Part shown: piece after piece, positions 44,413 through 58,066 of the stretch
Layout: each line of letters begins with the position of its first letter
How positions within the stretch are numbered: position 1 is the first letter of the stretch
Assembly (NCBI RefSeq): GCF_900088535.1
Contig: NZ_LT578417.1
Location: 248,001 to 312,000 of the forward strand
Origin: Cyanobium sp. NIES-981
GTDB lineage: Bacteria; Cyanobacteriota; Cyanobacteriia; PCC-6307; Cyanobiaceae
Reading direction: 5' to 3'
Length of the DNA stretch: 64,000 nt
Made by a program: the position numbers and the translations under genes
The notes under the pieces: generated by a model
Told to the model about the DNA's origin: nothing
The model's database searches: none
Seen by the model: the letters and a program-made list of their open reading frames with translations, nothing else

Positions 44413-44589
44413 GTGCATCCCGCCAGCAACGCCGACCTCGCCAAGCTGGTGGTGTGGACCTTCATCGCCGGATGTTCCGGGAAGTTCGTGCCCAACCCGC
44501 TCAGCCAGCCCTCCGGATCCGATCCGGCCGGATCCCCGTCTGCCTCCGGCCCGGCCGCAATGCTCGAGGGAGCCGATGGTGACTCCTGA
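44413..44589 (+). pseudogene. Possible gene remnant after the PKS
   Basis: A 58-codon frame following the PKS stop contains ADLAKLVVWTFIAGCSGKFV, which looks like the membrane-helix end of a larger protein (compare the common FIAGFSERFVP ending). The rest is Ser/Pro/Gly-rich and it runs into the fibrillin gene start. It may be a deletion relic or chance. Confidence 0.3.
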
Positions 44590-45145
44590 ACGCGAGCAGC
44601 TGCTCTCCCTGCTGCAGGAGCAGCCCAGGGGCCGTGCCCAGCGCCACGACCACATCGTGCGGCAGGCCTTCGCGGCGCTGGAAGCCTCCCGCCCCGCCGA
44701 CCTCGGCATGGACGGCGCCCCGGAGCTGCTGGAGGGCGTGTGGGAGCTGCGCTGGAGCAGCAGCCGCCAGCCCTATCTGCAGGCCGCCCCCTGGCTGGAG
44801 AACCTGCAGGTGCTGGCCCCCTCCCAGGGCCGGGCCATGAATCTGCTGCGGGTCGCCGGTCCGCTGGGCCCGCTGGTGGGCATCGCGCTGGAGGCGGAGA
44901 TCCGGATCACCACCGCCCAGCGTGTGGAGGTGCGCTTCCAGCGGGGTGGCTGGCTGGGGCCGAGGCTGGCCGGGGGGCGCCTGCAGCTGCTGCGCCGCGT
45001 CACTCCCTCCTTTCCGGCCTGGCTGGACATCACGGTGCTGGATCGGGAGCTGCGCCTGTGCCGGGGCAATGCCGGCACCCTGTTCGCCCTGCTGCGCCGC
45101 GACGATCTGCAGCTCGCCGACCTGCTGCCCCCGCTGCCTGCCTGA
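44576..45145 (+). CDS. Plastid-lipid-associated protein (PAP/fibrillin domain)
   Basis: 189 aa. PAP/fibrillin lipocalin-like domain with LEGVWELRWSSSRQPYLQ, FQRGGWLGPRLAGG and a C-terminal WLDITVLDRELRLCRGNAG. The group protects thylakoid lipids under light stress. ATG at 44576 is preceded by GAGGGAG, a suitable ribosome site. Confidence 0.85.
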   Translation: MVTPEREQLLSLLQEQPRGRAQRHDHIVRQAFAALEASRPADLGMDGAPELLEGVWELRWSSSRQPYLQAAPWLENLQVLAPSQGRAMNLLRVAGPLGPLVGIALEAEIRITTAQRVEVRFQRGGWLGPRLAGGRLQLLRRVTPSFPAWLDITVLDRELRLCRGNAGTLFALLRRDDLQLADLLPPLPA

Positions 45146-45197
45146 GTCCGGCCCGCCGTGCGGCCAGCGACGGGAAGACGACGGGACGGCGGCTTGG

Positions 45198-46892
45198 TCA
45201 GGGTGGACCCACCCGCCGCAGGCTGCCCATGCCCTCCCCGTTGAGGTTGTCGATCACCACCGCCTCGCTGCGGCCGCCGGAGCCGATCCGGAAGCTGACG
45301 GCACTCGGACCTCCGGCGTTCTCGCCCACTGGAACGTAGGAGAACCGGTGCTGGCCCAAAGGGGTGAGCGCCGCGCTGCGCCGCTCGGGGCCGAGGCGGA
45401 TCACCAGGGCGTCCCCCTCCGGAGCCACCTCCACCGCCCCCAGGTAGGGGTTGGCGTAGGTGCCGGCATAGCGCTCGAGGGGGAGGTCAGGGGCGGCGGG
45501 GGGTGCGGTGACGATCGGGTAGTCGGGCTTCATCAGGGCCGCGAAGGCCGGAACCAGCAGGGCGGCGTAGTCGCGCTGCACCTGGCCGTGTTCCACCAGA
45601 TCGAGGAACCCAGCGATCACCTCCTCCGGCACGCCCATCGGGGTGCCGTTGGTGAGCACGGCGATGCCCAGCCCCTGGGAGGGGATGAGGCTCACGGCCG
45701 TGGCGGCCCCGAGGGCGAAGGCCCCGGAGTGGCTCAGGCGCACCTGATCCGGGGGCGTGAAGCCCACGTTCCAGCCCAGGCCGTAGGTGCGGGCCGGATC
45801 CCGCGCCGAATCGGCCGGGGGCACGCTGATCATCTGGGGCCGGTGGGTTTCCGCCAGCGCCGCCGCCGCCACCAGCTGGCGACCCTCGAAGCGGCCGCCG
45901 TTGAGCTGCAGCCGCATCCAGCGGGCCAGGTCCCGGGCCGAGGCGCTCACCCCGCCGGCGGGCGACTGGGCATCGGGCTGGCGGCCGCCGCTTACCTGCC
46001 AGCGGCCGTTCAGCCGCTGGTGCAGATCGGCCCGGTTGCTCCTGGCCAGGTAGTCGCCATGGCGGGAGCTGGTGCTGGCCATGCCGAGGGGCTGGTAGAG
46101 CCGCTCGGCGGACAGGGTCTCCCAGCTGCTGCCGGCGGCCCGTGCCGCCGCTTCGCCGGCGGCCGTGAAGCCGAAGTTGGTGTAGGCGTAGGCCGCCCGG
46201 AAGCGGTTGCCCGTATCCAGCAGGCTCAGGCGCTCCAGCACCGTGGCGCGATCGAACCCGAGGTCTTCGAGGTCATCGCCCGCATGGTCCGGCAGGCCGC
46301 TGCGGTGGGCGAGCAGATCCCGCAGGGTCACCCGCGCTCCGAGGCTGCGGCCGCCGATCGCCACCTCCGGCAGCTGGTCCATCACCGGCGTGTCCCAGCC
46401 CACGGTGCCATCGCCCACCAGGGCGGCGATCACCGTGGAGGCGATCGGCTTGGAGAGGGAGGCGAGCTGGAACACCGTGTCGCCATCCACCGCCAGACCG
46501 CTGCCGAGCCGGCGGGTGCCATGGCCCTGCAACACCACGGTGCTGTCGTTGTGCACCACCACCACCGCCAGGCCCGGCACGCCGCTGCGGGCCATGGCGG
46601 CCTGCACCAGCTCCGGCAGCCGTTCCAGGGCCAGGGCCAGGCGCCCGGCCTGCTCGCCCTTGGCGGCCTGGGCCGTGCCGCGCCGCTCTGCTGCAACGGG
46701 CTCCGCGGCCAGAGCGCCCCCCGAGGCCAGCACCAGCGCCAGGCCCAGGGCCAGGGGCCAGGGCAGGCGCCGCCGCAGGCCCGATGCTTCCCCCTGCCCC
46801 GCCGCCGGGGACCTCAGCCGGCACCCGCCCCTGAACTCGGCCTGTTGCGCTTCGGCCTGGTCCACGGGCAGGGGTCTTCCGGCTCTCACCAT
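45198..46892 (-). CDS. Serine hydrolase, class C beta-lactamase/transpeptidase-like
   Basis: 564 aa from ATG 46892. An N-terminal signal-anchor (LPWPLALGLALVLASGGAL) precedes a beta-lactamase domain with SxxK as SLSKP, YxN as YAYTNFG and HSGAF in place of KTG. A C-terminal domain (YAGTYANPYLGAVEVAPEG) matches the DUF3471 type often fused to such enzymes. It is probably exported and acts as an esterase or D-amino peptidase; resistance to antibiotics should not be assumed. It is divergent from bicA. Confidence 0.82.
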   Translation of the reverse strand: MVRAGRPLPVDQAEAQQAEFRGGCRLRSPAAGQGEASGLRRRLPWPLALGLALVLASGGALAAEPVAAERRGTAQAAKGEQAGRLALALERLPELVQAAMARSGVPGLAVVVVHNDSTVVLQGHGTRRLGSGLAVDGDTVFQLASLSKPIASTVIAALVGDGTVGWDTPVMDQLPEVAIGGRSLGARVTLRDLLAHRSGLPDHAGDDLEDLGFDRATVLERLSLLDTGNRFRAAYAYTNFGFTAAGEAAARAAGSSWETLSAERLYQPLGMASTSSRHGDYLARSNRADLHQRLNGRWQVSGGRQPDAQSPAGGVSASARDLARWMRLQLNGGRFEGRQLVAAAALAETHRPQMISVPPADSARDPARTYGLGWNVGFTPPDQVRLSHSGAFALGAATAVSLIPSQGLGIAVLTNGTPMGVPEEVIAGFLDLVEHGQVQRDYAALLVPAFAALMKPDYPIVTAPPAAPDLPLERYAGTYANPYLGAVEVAPEGDALVIRLGPERRSAALTPLGQHRFSYVPVGENAGGPSAVSFRIGSGGRSEAVVIDNLNGEGMGSLRRVGPP

Positions 46893-46952
46893 GGCGGGGC
46901 TGGCGCTGACGTCAACAGCACCTGCCTGGTGTTCCGCAGGATTCATCGGTAG

Positions 46953-46965
46953 GTTCCCCTGGAAC
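46953..46965. promoter_or_regulatory. Small inverted repeat upstream of bicA
   Basis: GTTCC-CCT-GGAAC, a perfect 5-bp inverted repeat, lies 15 bp before the bicA ATG, in the 88-bp divergent gap. It could be an operator for carbon-limitation control, but is short enough to be chance. Confidence 0.25.
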
Positions 46966-46980
46966 ATTCGCGCCCTGTTG

Positions 46981-48696
46981 ATGACGGCAAGCCCCCCGTC
47001 CCCTGCGTCCATGGCACCCAAGGCCGGCCGGATCCTGAACCACATCGGCCGCCACAACATCCGCGGGGATTTCTTCGGGGGGCTCACCGCCGCCGTGATC
47101 GCGCTGCCGATGGCCCTGGCCTTCGGTGTGGCTTCCGGCGCCGGGGCGGCGGCGGGGCTGTGGTCGGCCGCGATCATCGGCCTGGTCACGGCGCTGTTCG
47201 GCGGCACGCCGGCCCTGATCTCCGAGCCCACCGGCCCGATGACGGTGGTGTTCACCGCCGTGCTGGCGAGCCTCACCACCCGGTTGGACAACCCCGCCGA
47301 AGCCCTGGCGGTGGCCTTCACCGTGGTGATGCTCTCGGGGGTGTTCCAGATCCTCTACGGGGTGTTCCGGCTGGGCCGCTACATCACCCAGATGCCCTAC
47401 ACGGTGATCTCGGGCTTCATGAGCGGCATCGGCACGATCCTGATCGTGCTGCAGATCGGCCCCCTGCTGGGCCAGGCTCCGCCCCCCGGCGGTGTGCTGG
47501 GCACGCTGCAGAACGTGCCCCAGCTGCTGCAGGGGATCCGGCCGATGGAGTCGGCCCTGGCCCTGCTCACCCTGGCGGTGCTGTGGTTCACGCCGGAGCG
47601 GGTCAAGCGGCTGATCCCCTCCCAGCTGTTCGCCCTGATCGTGGGCACGATCCTCTCGCTGGTGGCCTTTCAGGGCGTGGAGCTGCGCCGCATCGGGGCG
47701 ATCTCCAGCAGCCTGCCGGCGCTCACCCTGCCCTCCCTCTCCCCGGATGTGCTGCAGCTGGTGCTGATCAATGCGGCCCTGCTCGGCATGCTCGGCTCGA
47801 TCGACTGCCTGCTCACCTGCCTGGTGTCCGACAGCCTCACCCGCACCGAGCACAGGTCGAACAAGGAGCTGGTGGGGCAGGGGGTGGCCAACATCGCCGC
47901 CGGTCTGTTCGGCGCCCTGCCCGGATCCGGGGCCACCACCGCCACGGTGGTGAACATCCAGGCGGGGGGGCGCACCGGGCTCTCGGGGGTGCTGCGGGCG
48001 GTGATCCTGGCCCTGCTGATCCTGGCGGGGTCGGGGCTGGCGGCCCAGATTCCCCTGGCCGTGCTGGCGGCGATCGTGTTCAAGGTGGGGATCGACATCG
48101 TGGACTGGGGCTTCCTGGCACGGGTGCCCCGGCTCTCCGGCAAGGGGGCCCTGATCACCTACGTGGTGATCGCCCTCACGGTGCTGGTGGATCTGATGGT
48201 GGCCGTGGGGGTGGGCATCTTCATCGCCAACATCATCACGATCGACAAGATGAGCGCGATGCAGACCCGGGGCGTGCGGCTGGTGAGCACCGGCGACGAC
48301 GCGGCCGAGCTGAGCGATCCCGAGCGGCAGCTGCTCACTGCCGGCGCCGGCCAGGTGCTGCTGTTCCAGCTGAACGGCTCGATGATCTTCGGGGTGGCCA
48401 AGGCGATCAACCGGGAGCACAACGCCATCGGCGACTGCAGGGCCGTGATCTTCGACCTCAGTGAAGTGGTGCATCTGGGCCTCACGGCGGCCCTGGCGAT
48501 CGAGAACGCCGTGGAGGAAGCGGTGGAAGCCGGCCGCAACGTCTATGTGGTGGGGGCCCGGGGCACCACCCTGCGGCGGCTGGAGCAGCTCAAGCTCTAC
48601 GAACAGCTGCCGCGCGATCACATCGATCTCACCCGCCACCAGGCCCTCAGCCATGCCGTGGAGGCCCTGGCCCCGGCAGCTCAGGCAGTGCCGTGA
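46981..48696 (+). CDS. bicA: SulP-family sodium-dependent bicarbonate transporter BicA
   Basis: 571 aa. SulP permease with STAS domain. Long stretches match the BicA of Synechococcus PCC 7002 from memory: GGLTAAVIALPMALAFG, the LISEPTGPMTVVFTA helix 3 motif, MPYTVISGFMSGIG, NSNKELVGQG-like SNKELVGQG and MIFGVAKAI in the STAS domain. It imports HCO3- with Na+ at the plasma membrane and is part of the carbon-concentrating mechanism. Alternative start Met at 47011. Its 3' end overlaps the convergent methyltransferase gene by 16 bp. Confidence 0.92.
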   Translation: MTASPPSPASMAPKAGRILNHIGRHNIRGDFFGGLTAAVIALPMALAFGVASGAGAAAGLWSAAIIGLVTALFGGTPALISEPTGPMTVVFTAVLASLTTRLDNPAEALAVAFTVVMLSGVFQILYGVFRLGRYITQMPYTVISGFMSGIGTILIVLQIGPLLGQAPPPGGVLGTLQNVPQLLQGIRPMESALALLTLAVLWFTPERVKRLIPSQLFALIVGTILSLVAFQGVELRRIGAISSSLPALTLPSLSPDVLQLVLINAALLGMLGSIDCLLTCLVSDSLTRTEHRSNKELVGQGVANIAAGLFGALPGSGATTATVVNIQAGGRTGLSGVLRAVILALLILAGSGLAAQIPLAVLAAIVFKVGIDIVDWGFLARVPRLSGKGALITYVVIALTVLVDLMVAVGVGIFIANIITIDKMSAMQTRGVRLVSTGDDAAELSDPERQLLTAGAGQVLLFQLNGSMIFGVAKAINREHNAIGDCRAVIFDLSEVVHLGLTAALAIENAVEEAVEAGRNVYVVGARGTTLRRLEQLKLYEQLPRDHIDLTRHQALSHAVEALAPAAQAVP

Positions 48697-49442
48697 GCTC
48701 CTGAGCCCGCCGCCGCTCGCCACAGCCGCAGGCCCACCACCTCGCCCTGGATGCCCTGGTCGTAGCGGGTGGGGAACTGGCCGTGGTTCCAGCCGGGCGG
48801 CAGCTGCTCCAGGAGCGGGGCCACGTAGGGGTGAATCCGGGCCGCCCCGCCCTGCAGGGTGTGGGCCGGATAGACCCGCAGCTCCCGGCGGCAGACCCGC
48901 AGGAGCTCCTGCAGTGCCGCCGCGTGCCAGTCCAGATCGAGGCCGGCACCCTGCAGCAGGCCGCCATCACCCACTGGGGCATAGGCGAACAGCAGGCTGC
49001 CGCTGAGCACCAGATCGAAGCTCTGGTCTGCGAAGGGAAGGCGGGGCAGGGCGGCGGCCAGGTAGTTCTGGGGGTGCTCCTGGCGATCGGCCTGAAACTG
49101 GCGAAACGCCTCCTGTTTGGCCCTGAAATACCCCTCCCGATCGAAGTCGTCGCGGAAGGTGGGGTCGCCGGGCTGCTGGGCCGCCACCCGGGCGATGTCC
49201 TCCAGCGTGCGGGCCTCCAGGTCGTGGGCGCTCAGGCCGTAGCTGGGATCCACGGCGGTGGGAGCCGCACCGAGCCGCCGCAGCAGGCAGCTCAGGGATC
49301 CCGGCCCGCCGGGGCAGTCGAGCACCTGAAGTCCTCCCACCTCCTGGGGATCGAGGCCGAACATGGCGAGCAGCTCCTCACCGGTACGGCCGAACGAGAG
49401 CACCCGGTCAAACTGCATCGGCCCGAGGCGCACAACGTCCAT
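48681..49442 (-). CDS. SAM-dependent methyltransferase-like protein
   Basis: 253 aa, with a Rossmann start QVLDCPGGPGSLSCLLRRLG, an acidic AVDPSYGLS in second position, and DLVLSGSLLFAYAPVG in the motif IV region. The glycine-rich motif ends in a GGPGS form, and the middle is unusually long, so the substrate is unclear. It is convergent with bicA. Confidence 0.7.
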   Translation of the reverse strand: MDVVRLGPMQFDRVLSFGRTGEELLAMFGLDPQEVGGLQVLDCPGGPGSLSCLLRRLGAAPTAVDPSYGLSAHDLEARTLEDIARVAAQQPGDPTFRDDFDREGYFRAKQEAFRQFQADRQEHPQNYLAAALPRLPFADQSFDLVLSGSLLFAYAPVGDGGLLQGAGLDLDWHAAALQELLRVCRRELRVYPAHTLQGGAARIHPYVAPLLEQLPPGWNHGQFPTRYDQGIQGEVVGLRLWRAAAGSGAHGTA

Positions 49443-49484
49443 GCTGGACCGGCTGCATCCGGATGGGCGGGGAGCTGCCCCTCC

Positions 49485-49931
49485 TCAGCGGTTGAGCCGC
49501 TGCATCCGCCAGGTCACGAAGGTGCCCACCGGGCTCCAGAGCAGGTAGGGAATCAGCAGCAGCCAGGCCGGCTGGGAGTGGGGCGCCACCAGCACCGCCA
49601 GGGCCACGCCCCACACCCAGCCGGCGAAGCCCACCGCCGTGCCGTTGGCCAGGTTGCGGGTGCGGCAGATGAGCCAGGTGTAGCTCTGCACCAGCACCAG
49701 CAGACCCAGATAGCCGGCCATCAGCCCGGCGCTGCGGCTCGCGTTCCAGCTCAGCAGGGCCGAGGCGTAGAAGCAGGCGTAGATCGCCATCCAGATGAAG
49801 GGGATCAGCGGCTCGAAGGTGAGCCAGGCCGGCCGCCGCAGACGCAGGAACACGGCGAAGTCCTCCCGGCCCGGGTTGAGGGCGGCCACCACGGCGGCCA
49901 TGGTGAGCAGGATCAGCAGGGCAGCGGTCAT
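49485..49931 (-). CDS. TspO/MBR family protein
   Basis: 148 aa with five hydrophobic helices; conserved-type segments include PAWLTFEPLIPFIWMAIY and AWLLLIPYLLWSPVGTFV, near the W-P/Y-W-SP motif of TspO proteins. The family binds tetrapyrroles and helps regulate stress responses in bacteria and cyanobacteria. It follows the methyltransferase gene at a distance of 42 bp. Confidence 0.8.
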   Translation of the reverse strand: MTAALLILLTMAAVVAALNPGREDFAVFLRLRRPAWLTFEPLIPFIWMAIYACFYASALLSWNASRSAGLMAGYLGLLVLVQSYTWLICRTRNLANGTAVGFAGWVWGVALAVLVAPHSQPAWLLLIPYLLWSPVGTFVTWRMQRLNR

Positions 49932-50017
49932 GGCTGCGGATCCTCTCGTCTTGCCACCACTCTGGCAGCCGCCACGGCGGCCAGCATGGTTTCCCGCAGA
50001 CCCGGAGGCCGGCCCCC

Positions 50018-50779
50018 ATGCTTCCTGCCGCCCTGTTCCTCGACCTCAACGGTGTGCTCTACGACCACCCCGGCACTCCCCTGCCGGGGGCGGTGGCCAC
50101 GGTGAGCTGGGCCCGGCAGCGGGGCCTGCCGCTGCGGTTCGTGACCAACACGGCCACCCGCCACCACCTCCAGATCCAGCGCGACCTGGCGGCCATCGGC
50201 GTCCGGGTGGAGCCGGGCGAACTGTTCACCGCCCCCCTGGCGGCCCGGGCCTGGATCCGGGAGCGGGGGCTCACGCCCCACTGCCTGGTGCATCCGGCGA
50301 TCCGCGGTGTGTTCGCGGATCTCGAGGGCCAGAGCCCGGACTGCGTGCTGCTGGGGGACGCCCGCGGGGAGCTCACCTATGCCGCCCTGAACCGGGCCTT
50401 CCGGCTCCTGCTGGACGGTGCTCCCCTGATCGGTCTGGGCATGAACCGCCGCTTCCGCGAGGGAGGCCAGTGGATGCTGGATGCGGGGGCCTTCATTCAG
50501 GGCCTCGCCTGGGCGGCGGAGGTGGAGCCGGTGGTGATGGGGAAGCCCTCAGCCGCGTTCTTCGCCCAGCTGGTGGCGGATGTGGGGCTGCCGGCGGAGC
50601 AGTGCCTGATGGTGGGGGACGACGCGGAAGCCGATGTGGCCGCCGCCCTGGCGGCGGGGCTGCGCGGCTGTCTGGTGCGCACGGGGAAGTACCGGCCGCA
50701 AGACGAGCGCCGATGCGCGCCGCAGGCTCTGGTGATCCCCAGCCTTGCCGAGCTGCCCGGGGCCCTGGAGCGCGGCTGA
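50018..50779 (+). CDS. HAD hydrolase (HDHD2/LHPP-like)
   Basis: 253 aa. Motif I is FLDLNGVLYD, where the second position of the usual DxDGxx is Asn, as the LHPP/HDHD2 group may have Ser or Asn; motif II FVTNTATRH; motif III K in GKPSAAFF; motif IV MVGDDAEADV. The family removes phosphate from sugar phosphates or phospho-amino compounds. The substrate is unknown. It is separate from its neighbours. Confidence 0.8.
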   Translation: MLPAALFLDLNGVLYDHPGTPLPGAVATVSWARQRGLPLRFVTNTATRHHLQIQRDLAAIGVRVEPGELFTAPLAARAWIRERGLTPHCLVHPAIRGVFADLEGQSPDCVLLGDARGELTYAALNRAFRLLLDGAPLIGLGMNRRFREGGQWMLDAGAFIQGLAWAAEVEPVVMGKPSAAFFAQLVADVGLPAEQCLMVGDDAEADVAAALAAGLRGCLVRTGKYRPQDERRCAPQALVIPSLAELPGALERG

Positions 50780-50791
50780 GGGAGCCGGGGC

Positions 50792-51049
50792 TCAGCGCCC
50801 CTCGCAGTGCTCCACGGCCCGCAGGTAGAGCAGCTTGCCCGGCCCCTCCTGGCCGGTGAGGTTGGCGGCGCGGCGCAGCTGGATCTGGGCGTCGACGCAG
50901 CGGTTGTAGCGGTGGTCGCGCACGGCCGAGGGGATCTGCAGCACGGCGATCGCCACCAGGCTGAGGCTGGCGATCGCCGCCAGCACCGGGTAGGCGTGGG
51001 CGCGCACCATCGCGCGCGGGCTGAGCTGCTGTCCTTCGTGGTCGGCCAT
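50792..51049 (-). CDS. Small single-pass membrane protein
   Basis: 85 aa with one helix (YPVLAAIASLSLVAIAVLQI), followed by a soluble tail with two Cys (RCVDAQIQL and HCEGR). Family not recognised; it lies convergent with the HAD gene, 12 bp away, and divergent from the P-type ATPase gene. Confidence 0.65.
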   Translation of the reverse strand: MADHEGQQLSPRAMVRAHAYPVLAAIASLSLVAIAVLQIPSAVRDHRYNRCVDAQIQLRRAANLTGQEGPGKLLYLRAVEHCEGR

Positions 51050-51131
51050 CGCGGCGGGGCTGGTGCCTCCATCCTGCCCAGTGCCTCTCCGCCGGGGCCC
51101 GCCAGGATCTGCCTAGGCCGGGAGTCTGACG

Positions 51132-53615
<2,484 letters not shown>

Positions 53616-53629
53616 CCAGCATCCCCTCC

Positions 53630-54310
53630 ATGGAGCTCCACGCCGATCGAACCCAGCGCGTGGCGCTGGACACCAATGCCCTGGCCTGGACCCCTTCACC
53701 GCTGCCCGGGGTGGAGCGGCGCATGCTCGACCGTCTCGGTGGGGAGGTGGCCCGCGCCACCTCGATCGTGCGCTACGCCCCAGGCAGCCGCTTCGACCGC
53801 CACACCCATGGCGGCGGCGAGGAGATCCTGGTGCTGGAGGGCACCTTCTCCGACGAGCAGGGGGACCATCCGGCCGGCACCTATCTGCGCAACCCGGCCG
53901 GCAGCTCCCACGCCCCGTTCAGCAGGGAGGGCTGCACGATCCTGGTGAAGCTGCACCAGATGCACCCCGCCGATCCGCAGCGGCTGGCGATCGACACCAC
54001 GCAGGGCACCTGGGTGCCGGGGCTGGTGAGCGGCCTGACCGTGATGCCGCTGCACGCCTTCGGCTCGGAGCATGTGGCCCTGGTGCGCTGGGCGCCCGGC
54101 ACCGTGTTCCCGCCCCACGGCCACCCCGGCGGCGAGGAGATCCTGGTGCTGGAGGGGGTGTTCCAGGATGACCAGGGCAGCTATCCGGCCGGCAGCTGGC
54201 TGCGCAATCCGCCCGGCAGTGCCCACCGCCCATGGAGTGAGGCGGGCTGCACCATCTGGGTGAAGACCGGCCACCTGCCCGACACCCTGCCGGCAGTGCT
54301 CATTTGCTGA
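53630..54310 (+). CDS. Double-cupin protein (ChrR-like C-terminal domain, duplicated)
   Basis: 226 aa with two similar cupin halves: FDRHTHGGGEEILVLEG and FPPHGHPGGEEILVLEG carry the His and Glu ligands, with DEQGDHPAGTYLRNP and DDQGSYPAGSWLRNP in matching positions. The ChrR anti-sigma N-terminus with its zinc Cys is missing. It probably binds one metal per half and may sense reactive oxygen. A GTG at 53612 overlapping the ATPase stop is an alternative start. Confidence 0.8.
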   Translation: MELHADRTQRVALDTNALAWTPSPLPGVERRMLDRLGGEVARATSIVRYAPGSRFDRHTHGGGEEILVLEGTFSDEQGDHPAGTYLRNPAGSSHAPFSREGCTILVKLHQMHPADPQRLAIDTTQGTWVPGLVSGLTVMPLHAFGSEHVALVRWAPGTVFPPHGHPGGEEILVLEGVFQDDQGSYPAGSWLRNPPGSAHRPWSEAGCTIWVKTGHLPDTLPAVLIC

Positions 54311-54420
54311 CAGTGGTGACCAGGTTGTGACCGGGTGTCAAGTTGCCGAAATAGTCCTTTACGTTGATGGAGGTTTGACGCCTGCCCACGGCTGACTCCA
54401 TTCACCATGCGGTTTCTGCC

Positions 54421-54606
54421 ATGAACCTTCAACAAGGTCAGATCGTTCAGCTCACCACCAACCCCGACCAGGCCTACCAGGTGCTCAGCATCGACCAGGA
54501 CGGCGACTGCTGCTGGGTGCGTCGCTGGCCCCTCTCCCGCCACGGCTCCCCCGCCTTTGCCGTACCGCTGCGCCAGGTGGCCTGCAGGGAGCTGGCGCCC
54601 TCCTGA
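54421..54606 (+). CDS. Small conserved-looking soluble protein
   Basis: 61 aa with a beta-strand pattern (GQIVQLTTNP, YQVLSIDQDGDCCWVRRWPL), like a small SH3-type fold. ATG at 54421. No family identified; lies in the gap before the GAF-GGDEF gene. Confidence 0.6.
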   Translation: MNLQQGQIVQLTTNPDQAYQVLSIDQDGDCCWVRRWPLSRHGSPAFAVPLRQVACRELAPS

Positions 54607-54622
54607 TCCCCGAGGCAGCGCC

Positions 54623-54748
54623 ATGATTCCGATGCGCTTCCTGATGGCGAACCGCCTGCTCCACTGGGCGGGGTGCGCGGCGCTCGGGGCTGCTGGCCTG
54701 GCCGGCCTCACCGAGCTGCTGCTGCTGGGTGCCGCCTCAGGAGGCTGA
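54623..54748 (+). CDS. Small membrane peptide (41 aa)
   Basis: 41 residues with a hydrophobic helix (LHWAGCAALGAAGLAGLTELLLLGA) after a basic start. It follows the 61-aa gene by 16 bp and overlaps the convergent GAF-GGDEF gene by 12 bp. Possibly a true small protein, but the high-GC frame makes chance possible. Confidence 0.4.
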   Translation: MIPMRFLMANRLLHWAGCAALGAAGLAGLTELLLLGAASGG

Positions 54749-55825
54749 TGCCGGAACGGGGTCATCGCCCCGCCGCCCGTGGCCGCTCTGGGCGGAGGGG
54801 AGAGCCGGCTCCGCGCCCGGACCCGCGCCCGGCCTCGTCTCGTGCACGAGCCGGGCAATCTGATGGGGCTGCCCACTGCTCTGGGCCAGCAGCAGGGCCT
54901 GCCCGGCCCGGGCCAGCAGATCCTCGATCCGCTGATCGGTGGGGGTCAGCTCCGTCAGCCCCCCGCTCACCTGCAGACCGGGGTCGCCGCTGAGCTTCCC
55001 CTGCAGATCCGCGATGCCGCAGCGGATCGCTTCGGAGCGCTCCATGGCGGCGTCCTGGCCGGTGTCGACCATCAGGATCGCGAAGGCGTCATCCCGCATG
55101 CGGCCGAGCAGATCCCGCGGACGCCGCTGGGAGCGGCACACCTCCGCCACGGCGCGCAGCAGCTCGTCGCCCGTCTGGTGGCCCCAGCGGTTGTTGATGG
55201 TGCTGAACTGATCGATGTCGATCAGCAGCAGGGCCATGGGGTCACCATCGCGAAGGGCCCGGTTCAGTTCGCGCTGTCCCTGCTCCAGAAAACTCATCCG
55301 GTTGGCGAGGCCCGTGAGCGGACAGAGACTGGTCTGCCGGCGAAGCTCCAGTTCACGCACCACCAGGTCGGCCAGTTCCTGCAGCAGCTTCACCTGGGCT
55401 GCGCTCAAGCGGCGCGGTTGCCGATCGATCACACAGAGGCTGCCGAGGTTGTGCCCTTCGGCGGAGGCCAGCGGAGCGCCGGCATAGAACCGGATGCCCG
55501 GCTCGCCCAGCACTAGGGGATTGGTGCAGAACCGGGGGTCGGTGCGCGCATCCGGCACCACCAGCGGTTCGCCCTCGGTGATGGTGTGGGCGCAGAACGC
55601 CTGCTCGCGCGGCGTTTCTGTGATGTCCAGCCCATGGCGGGCCAGGAACCACTGGCGGTTCTTGTCGATCAGGGAGATCAGGGCGATCGGCGTTTCCAGC
55701 ACCGTGGAGGCCAGGCGCACCAGCCGATCGAAGTGGGTGTCGTCGGGGCTGTCGAGCACCCCGTAGCGCTCGAGATCCCGTTGCCGGTCGGGCTCGTCGG
55801 CAGGCAGGGGGTAGTCGGGATACAT
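54737..55825 (-). CDS. GAF domain protein with degenerate GGDEF domain
   Basis: About 362 aa from ATG 55825 (55837 is an alternative). GAF domain: ALISLIDKNRQWFLARHGLD, EQAFCAHTI, and YAGAPLASAEGHNLGSLCVID. It is followed by a GGDEF-type domain in which the signature is RDDAF instead of GG(D/E)EF (RMRDDAFAILM). The fold motif LLIDIDQFSTINNRWGHQTGD remains. Cyclase activity is therefore unlikely; it may bind c-di-GMP or GTP as a sensor. The C-terminal tail is disordered. Confidence 0.8.
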   Translation of the reverse strand: MYPDYPLPADEPDRQRDLERYGVLDSPDDTHFDRLVRLASTVLETPIALISLIDKNRQWFLARHGLDITETPREQAFCAHTITEGEPLVVPDARTDPRFCTNPLVLGEPGIRFYAGAPLASAEGHNLGSLCVIDRQPRRLSAAQVKLLQELADLVVRELELRRQTSLCPLTGLANRMSFLEQGQRELNRALRDGDPMALLLIDIDQFSTINNRWGHQTGDELLRAVAEVCRSQRRPRDLLGRMRDDAFAILMVDTGQDAAMERSEAIRCGIADLQGKLSGDPGLQVSGGLTELTPTDQRIEDLLARAGQALLLAQSSGQPHQIARLVHETRPGAGPGAEPALPSAQSGHGRRGDDPVPASAS

Positions 55826-55927
55826 CGTGCTCCTCACCTGCAGGCATCACCTTAGGAATATTTCCCGGCCACCCAGAAGCGGACCCCATAGGTTGAAGAC
55901 AGGGCTGCCCGTGCTGGTTCCCCGCCG

Positions 55928-58062
<2,135 letters not shown>

Positions 58063-58066
<4 letters not shown>

